A DNA stretch of 9,175 nt from Thermoplasmatota archaeon. GTDB taxonomy: Archaea > Thermoplasmatota > Penumbrarchaeia > Penumbrarchaeales > Penumbrarchaeaceae. How positions within the stretch are numbered: the stretch's first letter is position 1; each line of letters starts with the position of its first letter. The translations under genes and the position numbers were made by a program. The notes under the pieces were generated by a model. It saw nothing but the letters and a program-made list of their open reading frames with translations. It had not been told where the DNA came from and did no database searches. Location: positions 1 to 9,175 of the forward strand of contig JAUVCY010000050.1 of the NCBI GenBank assembly GCA_030595585.1, given 5' to 3'. Positions 1 through 6,538 of this stretch are shown here, piece by piece.

Positions 1-3000
1 CGTTTGTATGGTAAGAAGAAGGATCAACACTATACAAACAGCTATGATCACAATAGGGACGACAATAAGTAGAATGTTCACTCCATCCTTATCCGTCTCC
101 CCATCATCGTCATCCACCGGCTCGTCATCCACAGGCACCCACCCCTCCAGGATCGAGTTGATCCGGATCACGTGCGACATCACGTTCCCGCCCTCGTCCA
201 TCACCGTCAGCTGAATCAGGTAGCTTCCAGGTTCAAAGGAGTTGACCCAGATGGGATCCTCCGACATCATCTCACCGTCCACGGACCAGTTATACTGGAG
301 CTCCCCTCCATCAGGATCTCTGGACCGTGTCCCATCGAATGATATGTTCTTGTATGCGGACACATTGAGAAAGAGATCATCGGTCCTCTCCAGGCCGTCG
401 ATGTAGAACTCTATCGTTGGGGTCCTGTCGCTCACAAGGATGGTCACCGTGTCCGTATCCGAAAGGTTTCCAACTACCACTGTGAGTTTAACCTGATGTA
501 TCCCCTTTCCAAGTTTTGATTGGAAGTTCTTCTCACGGGACATGAAGATGCCATCAACTGACCACATGTACGTGAGCAACATCTCATCATTAGAATAAGA
601 GTCTTCATCATTTGGGACATAGCTTCCATTCGCAGAGAATTCGATCACATCGCTCACGAAATACTGGATCAACCCGGAGGGCGAACTGATCACGGCCACG
701 GGCTTCTCATCGGGTATGACCAACTTTTCATTAACTGCTACCTGTGTGCTGGTTGATACGTTGAACTCGCCGTCGTTGGCCCAGAGCCATATCTGGTGGG
801 CGCCGACGGATATGACGACGGTGTCCGCCATCAGTGTTGATATTACCCCGTCCAGGGAGCTGATCCAGGTGTATTCCAGCTGGTCTCCATCCGGGTCGTA
901 TGTCCCCGTGGCATTCAGCTCTATATGCTCCCCCTCCTGGAATATAGACCACTCCTCCGGGGAGCGGATGTAGGGGTCCGGGGCCAGGTTGGGTCTAAGA
1001 ACGGTAAAGCTCACGAGGTCCCAGGATGAGAGCCCCCTGCCGTCCGACACGTTGAGCTCGACGGTATGTTCCCCGGGATCGAAGGTCGCAGAGAACTCAA
1101 CCTCGTCGGAGAGTGTGTTGTTGACCCCGATCTCCCTCCACTGATACAGCAGATCGTCCCCGTCGATATCGAAGCTCCCATCGGCGGAGAACTGGATCTC
1201 GTCCCCGTATTCGAACGCCCTACCATCCTCGGGGAGATCGATAATTGCTATTGGGGGCCTGTTCGGTTGAAAGACCTCGAAACTCACGGCCGCAGAGGAA
1301 AGCAGTTCCCCATCCTTCCACACCTCAAAAACGATATCCTTTTCGCCCTTGACAAAGCTCCTGGAGAACACCCTCTCCGTTGAATATACGGAGGAATACT
1401 TCACGTCGATCCACTTGTAAGCGTAATCCTCGTAACTCCCCTGAAGAGGGTCGAGGTCCCCCTCGAACAGGATCATGTCGCCCACCTTGAACACAGACCC
1501 GTCCTCCGGGGAGAGTATCAGGGCGTCAGGGACCACTATCGATCTACTGACCTCTATGCCTATAGAGGCGAACGTCCTTGTCAAGGGAGAGCTCATTCCT
1601 GATACGAGGATGTTCCAGTGGACCTCCTCATCCATTATGATCGACGCCTCCTCGCCTTTGCTGATATTCAGCACCCCACCGGGCCAGAACATATCTCCCT
1701 GCCGATAGAGGGAGAGGTTCTCATCGTCCAGGAACAGCAGGGTAAGCCTTGTCCTGTCCTCGTAGCCCTTCCAGATCTCGGTCCAGTACCCTCTGGGGTC
1801 CCTGTGGAACCTTGTGAGATGGTCGATATCCTCGGCCGTTACGTTGAACCTCAGCCCGTGGCTTCTCTCCTGTATCTCACCGTAGTTCGCCTGAAGGGGC
1901 ATGGGGGCAGGTATCGAGATATTGTACTCGAAGTCCACTCCGGGGCCAACGATCGGGAACGCCTGGACGGCCTGGGCGGTCTCATCCGGGGGGCCGCCTA
2001 TTGGAGCCCTCACGGTAACGTAGTAGCTGAATCCCACACCAACCTCGAATGTGGTCTCACCGTTGACATCCGTCAGGTTGCCAAGGAGCGCCAGGGACCC
2101 ATTAACATCTGTGACGGATTGCGCGAACAATTTGATCAGCGCTCCATCCACAGGCGTCTCATTGCTGTCGAACACCCGGACCGTTAGGTTGGTCGTCGTG
2201 GTGTATCCCCTCGTGGCGCTCAGGTGCGTATAATCCGGATTCATGGTGGTAAAGACGGTAATGGATCCCGGAGCCCCCTCACCCTGGGGGTTATCGATCT
2301 GTCCCGAGTACCCCTCCCACTGGTGCCATCCCCTCTCCCAGAACTCGTTCCAGGCGTGGTCCCCGTCGTATGTGATGGTCATCACGGTAGGTATCAGGGC
2401 GATCTTCGCCACTGCAGCAAGAATGTAAGCGTTCTCCCCACACATGCCCAGATGGTCCTTGTAGATAAAGACCGGATTGGGATCCCTGACCTGGGGCAGT
2501 CCGAACATCATGCTCTCCATCTCCCATCTGGTGATAGCCCCCACGGCGCCGTTGTTCAACACCTGGTTCCTTGTCCCGTTCCACACGTATGTCTCGTTCG
2601 CCAGGTAATCCTTCAGGAGGGGGAACCCCGTGTCGTTGTTGTAGTAGAGGTAGGTCCTCCAGAATACGCCGCCATCTTCGGAGAAGTTGAACTTCTGCGT
2701 CTCGGGGTTCATGTACTCCAGGGTATCGTATCCGAACCTGGGCATCAGCACGTACCAGTAGTATATCTCCTCCGGCATGGTCACGTTCCCGGATGACATC
2801 CTGTAGGTAATGGTTGAGTGCTGGCCGTCGGTGAGGTTGTAATCGGATATGTATGCATATTTGACGTCATCAGATACCGTGTACATCATGTGGACGTTCT
2901 CCCAGACCATCTTTCCCTCAACAAGATAGGAATCCAGAAAATCGGCGGGCATGTAGGCAATGGTGAAGGCGATCTCGTCAAGGTATCTGCTGTCGATCGA

Positions 3001-3351
3001 CTCGTTCAGAAGCAGATCGGCGTACTTCATCCTGTACGTGTCCCGTAGGTTCAAGAACGACCACACCAGCGTATCGTTGAGCCAGAGAGGCGCCCTGTCC
3101 ACCGCCTTACGAAGTGTGGAATTCAGGTCGTAATAGGGGTCGTAGGGAGCGCTTGAAGAGAGCTCTTCAGAACCGCCGTCAAATTCGATCACCATATCAT
3201 TCGATATATTGATGAAGAACGAGTAGTCCCCCGAGGTAAGCTCGATCCACTCCTTGACCTCCCTTGTGGGTGTGTTCTCACTGGATCCCCCCGTAGGTAT
3301 GAGGATCAAAAGCATGCCTATGGTGATAGCGGCGATGGACCTGGTATTCAT
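1..3351 (-). CDS. Secreted, membrane-anchored transglutaminase-like/PKD-repeat surface protein (3' end cut by window edge)
   Basis: Translating the minus strand from the ATG at 3351 gives 1117 codons without a stop, running off the left edge. Residues 1-24 form a signal peptide (MNTRSIAAITIGMLLILIPT, then GGSS). Residues 25-280 are an unrecognised exported domain. Residues about 285-360 match the transglutaminase-like core: Cys304 in GMCGEN, His332 in DHAWNEFW, then GWHQWEG, where the usual third residue Asp aligns with Glu346 (Asp353 is an alternative). Residues 360-455 look like an Ig/carboxypeptidase-regulatory-type beta domain and 456-606 are an unassigned region. Five PKD-like repeats start near 607, 698, 789, 883 and 977; repeats 2, 3 and 5 keep D-x-D-G-(D/G)-x-L-x-Y-x-W. 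An acidic linker (1071-1090) precedes a membrane helix at 1093-1115. More than 20 N-x-S/T sequons suggest heavy N-glycosylation. It probably acts outside the cell as an adhesin, protease-like or cross-linking enzyme. The substrate is unknown. Probably only a short cytoplasmic tail is missing. Confidence 0.93.
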   Translation of the reverse strand, partial: MNTRSIAAITIGMLLILIPTGGSSENTPTREVKEWIELTSGDYSFFINISNDMVIEFDGGSEELSSSAPYDPYYDLNSTLRKAVDRAPLWLNDTLVWSFLNLRDTYRMKYADLLLNESIDSRYLDEIAFTIAYMPADFLDSYLVEGKMVWENVHMMYTVSDDVKYAYISDYNLTDGQHSTITYRMSSGNVTMPEEIYYWYVLMPRFGYDTLEYMNPETQKFNFSEDGGVFWRTYLYYNNDTGFPLLKDYLANETYVWNGTRNQVLNNGAVGAITRWEMESMMFGLPQVRDPNPVFIYKDHLGMCGENAYILAAVAKIALIPTVMTITYDGDHAWNEFWERGWHQWEGYSGQIDNPQGEGAPGSITVFTTMNPDYTHLSATRGYTTTTNLTVRVFDSNETPVDGALIKLFAQSVTDVNGSLALLGNLTDVNGETTFEVGVGFSYYVTVRAPIGGPPDETAQAVQAFPIVGPGVDFEYNISIPAPMPLQANYGEIQERSHGLRFNVTAEDIDHLTRFHRDPRGYWTEIWKGYEDRTRLTLLFLDDENLSLYRQGDMFWPGGVLNISKGEEASIIMDEEVHWNILVSGMSSPLTRTFASIGIEVSRSIVVPDALILSPEDGSVFKVGDMILFEGDLDPLQGSYEDYAYKWIDVKYSSVYSTERVFSRSFVKGEKDIVFEVWKDGELLSSAAVSFEVFQPNRPPIAIIDLPEDGRAFEYGDEIQFSADGSFDIDGDDLLYQWREIGVNNTLSDEVEFSATFDPGEHTVELNVSDGRGLSSWDLVSFTVLRPNLAPDPYIRSPEEWSIFQEGEHIELNATGTYDPDGDQLEYTWISSLDGVISTLMADTVVISVGAHQIWLWANDGEFNVSTSTQVAVNEKLVIPDEKPVAVISSPSGLIQYFVSDVIEFSANGSYVPNDEDSYSNDEMLLTYMWSVDGIFMSREKNFQSKLGKGIHQVKLTVVVGNLSDTDTVTILVSDRTPTIEFYIDGLERTDDLFLNVSAYKNISFDGTRSRDPDGGELQYNWSVDGEMMSEDPIWVNSFEPGSYLIQLTVMDEGGNVMSHVIRINSILEGWVPVDDEPVDDDDGETDKDGVNILLIVVPIVIIAVCIVLILLLTIQT

Positions 3352-3389
3352 ACTGTACCCCCGAGTAAGTGCGGGATGTAATAGGAGGC

Positions 3390-3402
3390 TTTATTTATAT
3401 TA
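3390..3402 (-). promoter_or_regulatory. TATA box for the surface protein gene
   Basis: On the minus strand this reads TAATATAAATAAA, a good archaeal TATA element about 40-50 bases before the ATG at 3351. Transcription would start near 3365-3370, giving a leader of about 15-20 bases. That leader contains GGGGG (3358-3362), a weak Shine-Dalgarno-like run six bases before the ATG. A second AT-rich stretch, ATTTAAAAGATA near 3425-3436, could be an alternative box. The intergenic region 3352-3489 holds no other gene. It also contains a 10-bp perfect palindrome, CCATTAATGG, at 3462-3471, of unknown meaning. Confidence 0.6.
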
Positions 3403-3489
3403 CAGATTGGTAGGTTCTTTTTCCTATCTTTTAAATGTTGTGTATTTACCTTCTTATCATACCATTAATGGATCCAGACACATCCGGTA

Positions 3490-4467
3490 TCATTCCTTTG
3501 AGAGCATTTCGCAAAGTTGAAGGATGTCATCATGGTGATCTTCCAGCATATCCTTGGACTCCAGTTTCAGGTCCCTGATGTTCCTGTCAGAGGCATCATC
3601 AAGGTCGTCATTGCCCGAATCCAGCCTGGTCTGGAACCTGTAATATCTCCTGTTCCCCTCATGCGGCCTGAGGAGCTGCCTGAGCTGATAATCCACCGTA
3701 TCGCTCATCCCGTCGAACATTATGTTGAGTATGGGATGGGCCCACTGGGCCAGACCCCAATCCTTCGCTTTCTTGTAAGGGATCCTCCTCGTCAGCTCAC
3801 CTGTTCCCAGGGAGACCATCAAGAAATCGCTGGCATCTGGAAATAGGCTCCTTGCCTCGACGTATCCGCACATGCCGGGGTTGTTTGCATAAACCCCACC
3901 ATCAATTAGGGAATAGTAGTCCAGCTCGTTCTCGGTATCAAGTTTGAGGGGTTCGAAGTAGGTGGGTGCAGCCGACGCGGCTCTGGCCACTTTCACCATG
4001 GGAAAGTCATAATCGCTGCTAACCTTTGCCTTGTTGCTCCTGAAGAACCACGGGGTTCTCGCCTCGATCTCGTAGCTCGTTATCAACAGATTGGTGAGGG
4101 CGTCCTTCAATCTGGAGTCGCCGAAGTACGTTTCGAGGATCCCCTCGATCCCCTTTGCATGGTATTTCTCATCCAGCAGGTTCCATCCCGATTCAATGGT
4201 CCTCCATATGGAACGGTGGAAGATCTGTTTCCCCTCATTTTCGAAGAGGTTCAGCATGTCCCTTGCAGAATACATCGCCTTGCCGTCCTCTCCAGGGATG
4301 GTCAGGCCTATGGCGATGATACCTCCCGTGGACGTTCCTGTTATCAGGTCAAAACAGTCCGCAATTCTCCTTCCGGTCCTCTCCTCGATCTCGGACAGGA
4401 CCAGGGCGGGAATGATCCCCCTTATACCCCCTCCATCCAGGGAGAGGATCCTGATGGTGTTTGACAT
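3490..4467 (-). CDS. Patatin-like phospholipase / lipid acyl hydrolase
   Basis: This 325-residue protein has all the hallmarks of the patatin family, whose members use a Ser-Asp dyad to hydrolyse acyl ester bonds in lipids. The oxyanion-hole motif DGGGIRG is at residues 11-17, the nucleophile elbow GTSTG at 44-48 with catalytic Ser46, the RAASAAPTYF segment at 162-171, and the catalytic Asp189 in DGG at 189-191. There is no signal peptide or membrane helix, so it is probably cytosolic or peripherally membrane-bound. The length is typical of the single-domain family. The start is well set: the motif begins ten residues in, and a TATA box lies just upstream. It follows the DUF1294 gene by 64 bases but seems to have its own promoter. 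The archaeal substrate is puzzling because archaeal membranes are ether-linked; imported or bacterial ester lipids are possible. Related proteins serve as effectors in bacterial defence, but no partner gene is present here. Confidence 0.95.
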   Translation of the reverse strand: MSNTIRILSLDGGGIRGIIPALVLSEIEERTGRRIADCFDLITGTSTGGIIAIGLTIPGEDGKAMYSARDMLNLFENEGKQIFHRSIWRTIESGWNLLDEKYHAKGIEGILETYFGDSRLKDALTNLLITSYEIEARTPWFFRSNKAKVSSDYDFPMVKVARAASAAPTYFEPLKLDTENELDYYSLIDGGVYANNPGMCGYVEARSLFPDASDFLMVSLGTGELTRRIPYKKAKDWGLAQWAHPILNIMFDGMSDTVDYQLRQLLRPHEGNRRYYRFQTRLDSGNDDLDDASDRNIRDLKLESKDMLEDHHDDILQLCEMLSKE

Positions 4468-4471
4468 TACA

Positions 4472-4514
4472 ATCCCAAATCACATTGGCTCAGGGATTAT
4501 AAAGAACTTGGGAT
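4472..4514. repeat. Inverted repeat ATCCCAA / TTGGGAT flanking the patatin promoter
   Basis: A perfect 7-bp inverted repeat has arms at 4472-4478 and 4508-4514. Its 29-base spacer holds the TATA box of the patatin-like gene. The arrangement could be an operator pair, but an arm this short can arise by chance. Confidence 0.3.
4495..4503 (-). promoter_or_regulatory. TATA box for the patatin-like gene
   Basis: The minus strand reads CTTTATAAT here, centred about 32 bases before the ATG at 4467. A start about 26 bases downstream would fall near 4470-4475, giving an almost leaderless transcript. No Shine-Dalgarno sequence precedes the ATG, which agrees with this. Confidence 0.6.
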
Positions 4515-4531
4515 AGAGGTAGACTTTTAAT

Positions 4532-4876
4532 TTACAGGTAGATATTGAAGAGAAGTGAGATGTGGATTCCCGTGGAAAGCGACATAACGATGTAGAATGG
4601 GATGTGCTTCGTCTTGTGATGCATGAGAAGCATCCCAAGCCAACCGCCAATGAAGCCTCCGAGAAGAGCAAAGAGAAATAGTATCCATTCCGGCACTCTG
4701 TTAACCCTTCGTTTCGCCCTGGTCTTGTCATCTGCGAACAGGATGAAGGTCGTGATGTTGGTCCCTATCAGCCAGGAAATGTAGAGATCTCCCATCAGAA
4801 AATAGGATGCAACACCGATCATAAGTGTGAGCATTGCCCCGGCAATGAGGTAGGTTACAGTAGATCCCTTTCTCAA
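4532..4876 (-). CDS. DUF1294 family small membrane protein
   Basis: The protein of up to 114 residues matches the DUF1294 pattern: (D)DK at 49-51 followed by RAKRR, RVPEWIL at 60-66, LLGGFIGGWLGM at 71-82 and HHKTK at 86-90. Hydrophobic segments near 8-28, 33-48, 65-85 and 93-113 suggest about four membrane passes with a basic cytoplasmic loop. The family's biochemical function is unknown. The start is uncertain. The longest form begins with TTG at 4876, directly abutting GAGGAG (4877-4882), a Shine-Dalgarno-like sequence with no spacer. An in-frame ATG at 4834 (Met15) would give 100 residues, would shorten the first hydrophobic segment, and has only a weak GGGG upstream. It lies six bases after the nitroreductase stop in the same reading frame, so the two are surely co-transcribed. 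Confidence 0.88.
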   Translation of the reverse strand: MRKGSTVTYLIAGAMLTLMIGVASYFLMGDLYISWLIGTNITTFILFADDKTRAKRRVNRVPEWILFLFALLGGFIGGWLGMLLMHHKTKHIPFYIVMSLSTGIHISLLFNIYL

Positions 4877-4882
4877 CTCCTC

Positions 4883-5383
4883 TCACCATCCGTCGTTGTG
4901 AACCCTCTCCGGGTCGAACTTGTCCCGTATTGGCTTCTCCTCAGCCGGATAACCTATCGGCACCAGCGAGAATGGGAGTATGTGGTCTGGTATGCCAAGG
5001 AGATCACGTATGGGCCCCATCCTCTCCTCCCTGGGATAGATGCCCAGCCAGACGGTGCCCAGCCCCATCTCCGTGGCCTCAAGAAGCAGGTTCTGCGTGG
5101 CGGCTCCCAGGTCCGCAGAGAGATATCCCATCCTCTCCTGGACCTTCATGTCCCCGCATACAAGGACCGCAACCGTAGCCTCCCTCATCATCTGCGAATA
5201 GGCGTGGAATGAGGGAACGCGGTCCATCTTCTCCCGATCCCTCATCACGATGAAGTGCCATGGTCGAAGGTTCCTGGCTGTGGGCGCGTTCATGGCTGCC
5301 TTCAACAGCCCGCTCACCTGCTCGTTTGTGACCCTCTCGTCGGTATACTTCCTGATACTTCTTCTTCTCATGATAGCATCCAT
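4883..5383 (-). CDS. Nitroreductase family FMN-dependent oxidoreductase
   Basis: This 166-residue protein is a compact nitroreductase-fold flavoprotein of the kind that binds FMN and reduces substrates with NAD(P)H, normally as a dimer. The FMN-phosphate-binding motif RRSIRKY is at 7-13, APTARNLRPW at 33-42 (family form APSARNxQPW), the helix DLGAATQN at 91-98, GLGTVWLG at 107-114 and the closing GYP at 144-146. The physiological substrate cannot be read from sequence; quinones, nitroaromatics or thiol-related compounds are all possible. The ATG at 5383 fits the family, whose RRSIR motif normally lies within the first ten residues; Met5 is the only near alternative. It starts a tight unit with the DUF1294 gene and is divergent from the DUF6485 gene across 63 bases. 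No clear Shine-Dalgarno sequence precedes it, so a very short leader is likely. Confidence 0.95.
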   Translation of the reverse strand: MDAIMRRRSIRKYTDERVTNEQVSGLLKAAMNAPTARNLRPWHFIVMRDREKMDRVPSFHAYSQMMREATVAVLVCGDMKVQERMGYLSADLGAATQNLLLEATEMGLGTVWLGIYPREERMGPIRDLLGIPDHILPFSLVPIGYPAEEKPIRDKFDPERVHNDGW

Positions 5384-5412
5384 GGTGATCTACCGGAAAT
5401 AGGAGGAGCCCT

Positions 5413-5426
5413 CATAATTAACTATG
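5413..5426. promoter_or_regulatory. Possible bidirectional TATA element between nitroreductase and DUF6485 genes
   Basis: CATAATTAACTATG is nearly its own reverse complement (12 of 14 positions) and is the only AT-rich spot in the 63-base divergent intergenic region. Its centre is 27-28 bases from the DUF6485 ATG at 5447, right for a leaderless transcript. It is about 36 bases from the nitroreductase ATG at 5383, leaving a leader of about ten bases. Confidence 0.5.
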
Positions 5427-5446
5427 GGGTTGACGTTCCACCGGCC

Positions 5447-5635
5447 ATGGAGTGTAATATCGAGGCGAACAGGGCCTCATGTCCCTGCACGTACCCATGT
5501 TCCACGAAGGGCAAGTGCTGTGAGTGCGTGGCCTACCACAGGGAGCGACGGGAGCTGCCCGGATGCTATTTCACCAAGGAGGCAGAGGCCACCTGGGACC
5601 GCTCGATCGAGAACTACATGAGAACGTCCAGGTGA
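5447..5635 (+). CDS. DUF6485 family Cys-rich small protein
   Basis: This is a 62-residue protein with eight cysteines at 3, 12, 14, 18, 24, 25, 27 and 40. It has the recognisable sequence CPCTYPCSTKGKCCECVAYH, then RRELPGCYF, and ends in an acidic/aromatic helix (EATWDRSIENYM). This is the layout of DUF6485, a small domain common in archaea and anaerobic bacteria. The cysteine spacing suggests metal binding, zinc or an iron-sulfur cluster, but the function is unknown. The reading frame is open farther upstream, yet those codons lie over the oppositely oriented nitroreductase. ATG 5447 is the first methionine that fits the family and sits about 27 bases after the TATA-like element. There is no Shine-Dalgarno sequence, as expected for leaderless initiation. 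The stop is two bases from the stop of the convergent membrane-protein gene. Confidence 0.88.
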   Translation: MECNIEANRASCPCTYPCSTKGKCCECVAYHRERRELPGCYFTKEAEATWDRSIENYMRTSR

Positions 5636-5637
5636 TC

Positions 5638-6471
5638 TCAATATTCATAGATCTCCGGGTTCTCCAGAATAAGCATCTTTGTGATGATGGGAAGGATGAT
5701 GCCCACTATCAGTGCCAGCGGGAAGACCATCGAGGATATGATCATCAAACCCAGGTAGAGGAGATAGTAATATCCCAGGCCCTTGTTGTTACCGAAGATC
5801 TTCTTTACACCATTCTTAAATGAATCGAGGACCCGATCCCCACGGATTATCCCCAGTATGGAGATATCAAGAACGTAGGACAGCAAAGGGGAAACGAGGA
5901 AGATGATGGCATAAAGAAAGAGGGAGCCGATATACGGCACGAACATGAGGGGTGAGATGATGATGAAGAGGACGATCATGCACCCCATGTAGAGCAGGGT
6001 CAGGACAAATCCTTTTTTCACGATCTCCTTCCATCTGGTCCTGATCTCCCTGAGGGAGGGCTCGATCTCAATATTTTCCCCCCTCCGGGCCCTTTTCAAC
6101 TTCTCGGCGATGAAGATGGACTCGCTGTTGTACATCGTCTGGATGAGTATGATCAGGACAAGGTACAACATGAACAGAATAAAGGCAGCAATACAAACCA
6201 CCAACAGGCCGATCATGAAGTAGATGCCACCATCCGACGAGCCTAAAACAGATATCATGCTCGATCCCATCATCGTCAGCACAAAGACCATGTAGATAAT
6301 AATTAAGATGAACATGAACGGAATCATCACCACGATCGAAACTGCGTAGATGATCAATCTGATGATCATGGATACCAGCCCCAGATTGAGGAAACCGGTC
6401 TGGTTCGCCTTCAGGGCCTCCCATACCCTCTTGTATGGATAGAAGAAATCCTCGTTGGTATTCTGGTCCAT
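5638..6471 (-). CDS. Polytopic membrane protein, DUF4013-like
   Basis: This 277-residue protein is strongly hydrophobic. A short polar N-terminus (1-27, with FFYPYKRVWEALK) precedes two adjacent membrane segments (about 30-68) and one long hydrophobic segment (83-112). A charged loop rich in Arg, Lys and Glu (113-155) comes next, then two more segments (about 156-210), a short amphipathic stretch containing DRVLDSFKNGVKKIFGNNKG, and a final one or two segments (about 235-270). There are thus about six passes. The alternation and the SFKNG...GNN motif before the last helices resemble DUF4013 and related archaeal/bacterial integral membrane families. I assign this only tentatively, and no enzymatic residues stand out. 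Unlike its neighbours it has a strong Shine-Dalgarno sequence (6481-6487), so its mRNA has a real leader. Very high Ile/Met/Leu content supports a true membrane protein. Confidence 0.88.
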   Translation of the reverse strand: MDQNTNEDFFYPYKRVWEALKANQTGFLNLGLVSMIIRLIIYAVSIVVMIPFMFILIIIYMVFVLTMMGSSMISVLGSSDGGIYFMIGLLVVCIAAFILFMLYLVLIILIQTMYNSESIFIAEKLKRARRGENIEIEPSLREIRTRWKEIVKKGFVLTLLYMGCMIVLFIIISPLMFVPYIGSLFLYAIIFLVSPLLSYVLDISILGIIRGDRVLDSFKNGVKKIFGNNKGLGYYYLLYLGLMIISSMVFPLALIVGIILPIITKMLILENPEIYEY

Positions 6472-6480
6472 GGTCGATAT

Positions 6481-6487
6481 ACCTCCC
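6481..6487 (-). promoter_or_regulatory. Ribosome binding site of the DUF4013-like gene
   Basis: GGGAGGT on the minus strand lies nine bases before the ATG at 6471 and fixes that start. It shows that this genome uses Shine-Dalgarno initiation alongside apparently leaderless genes. Confidence 0.7.
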
Positions 6488-6512
6488 TACCTCAACAGGA
6501 TAATTGCCCTGA

Positions 6513-6534
6513 TGGTAGAAAAATGGTTCTACCA
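6513..6534. repeat. Perfect 8-bp inverted repeat in the divergent promoter region
   Basis: TGGTAGAA (6513-6520) and TTCTACCA (6527-6534) are exact inverted copies separated by six bases. The repeat ends four bases before the ATG at 6539 of the DNA methyltransferase and lies about 40 bases upstream of the divergent membrane-protein gene. It could be an operator for a dimeric regulator or an mRNA hairpin at the methyltransferase start. If the methyltransferase actually starts at 6512, the repeat would be coding. Confidence 0.5.
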
Positions 6535-6538
6535 CCTC

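Noticed and set aside
1618..2796. Long plus-strand open frames (1618-2187 and 2224-2796) opposite the surface protein gene.
   Set aside because: They lie wholly over the continuous minus-strand coding sequence, show low-complexity Val/Pro/His-rich translations with no motif, and are explained by codon bias of the real gene.
5255..5446. Longer DUF6485 reading frame starting at 5255.
   Set aside because: It overlaps the nitroreductase coding sequence on the other strand, and the family begins at the ATG at 5447.
6455..6538. Extending the methyltransferase N-terminus to ATG 6455 or 6512.
   Set aside because: 6455 would overlap the start of the divergent membrane gene, which has a strong ribosome binding site. 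6512 would absorb the inverted repeat and lies too close to the nearest AT-rich element. The added residues match nothing.
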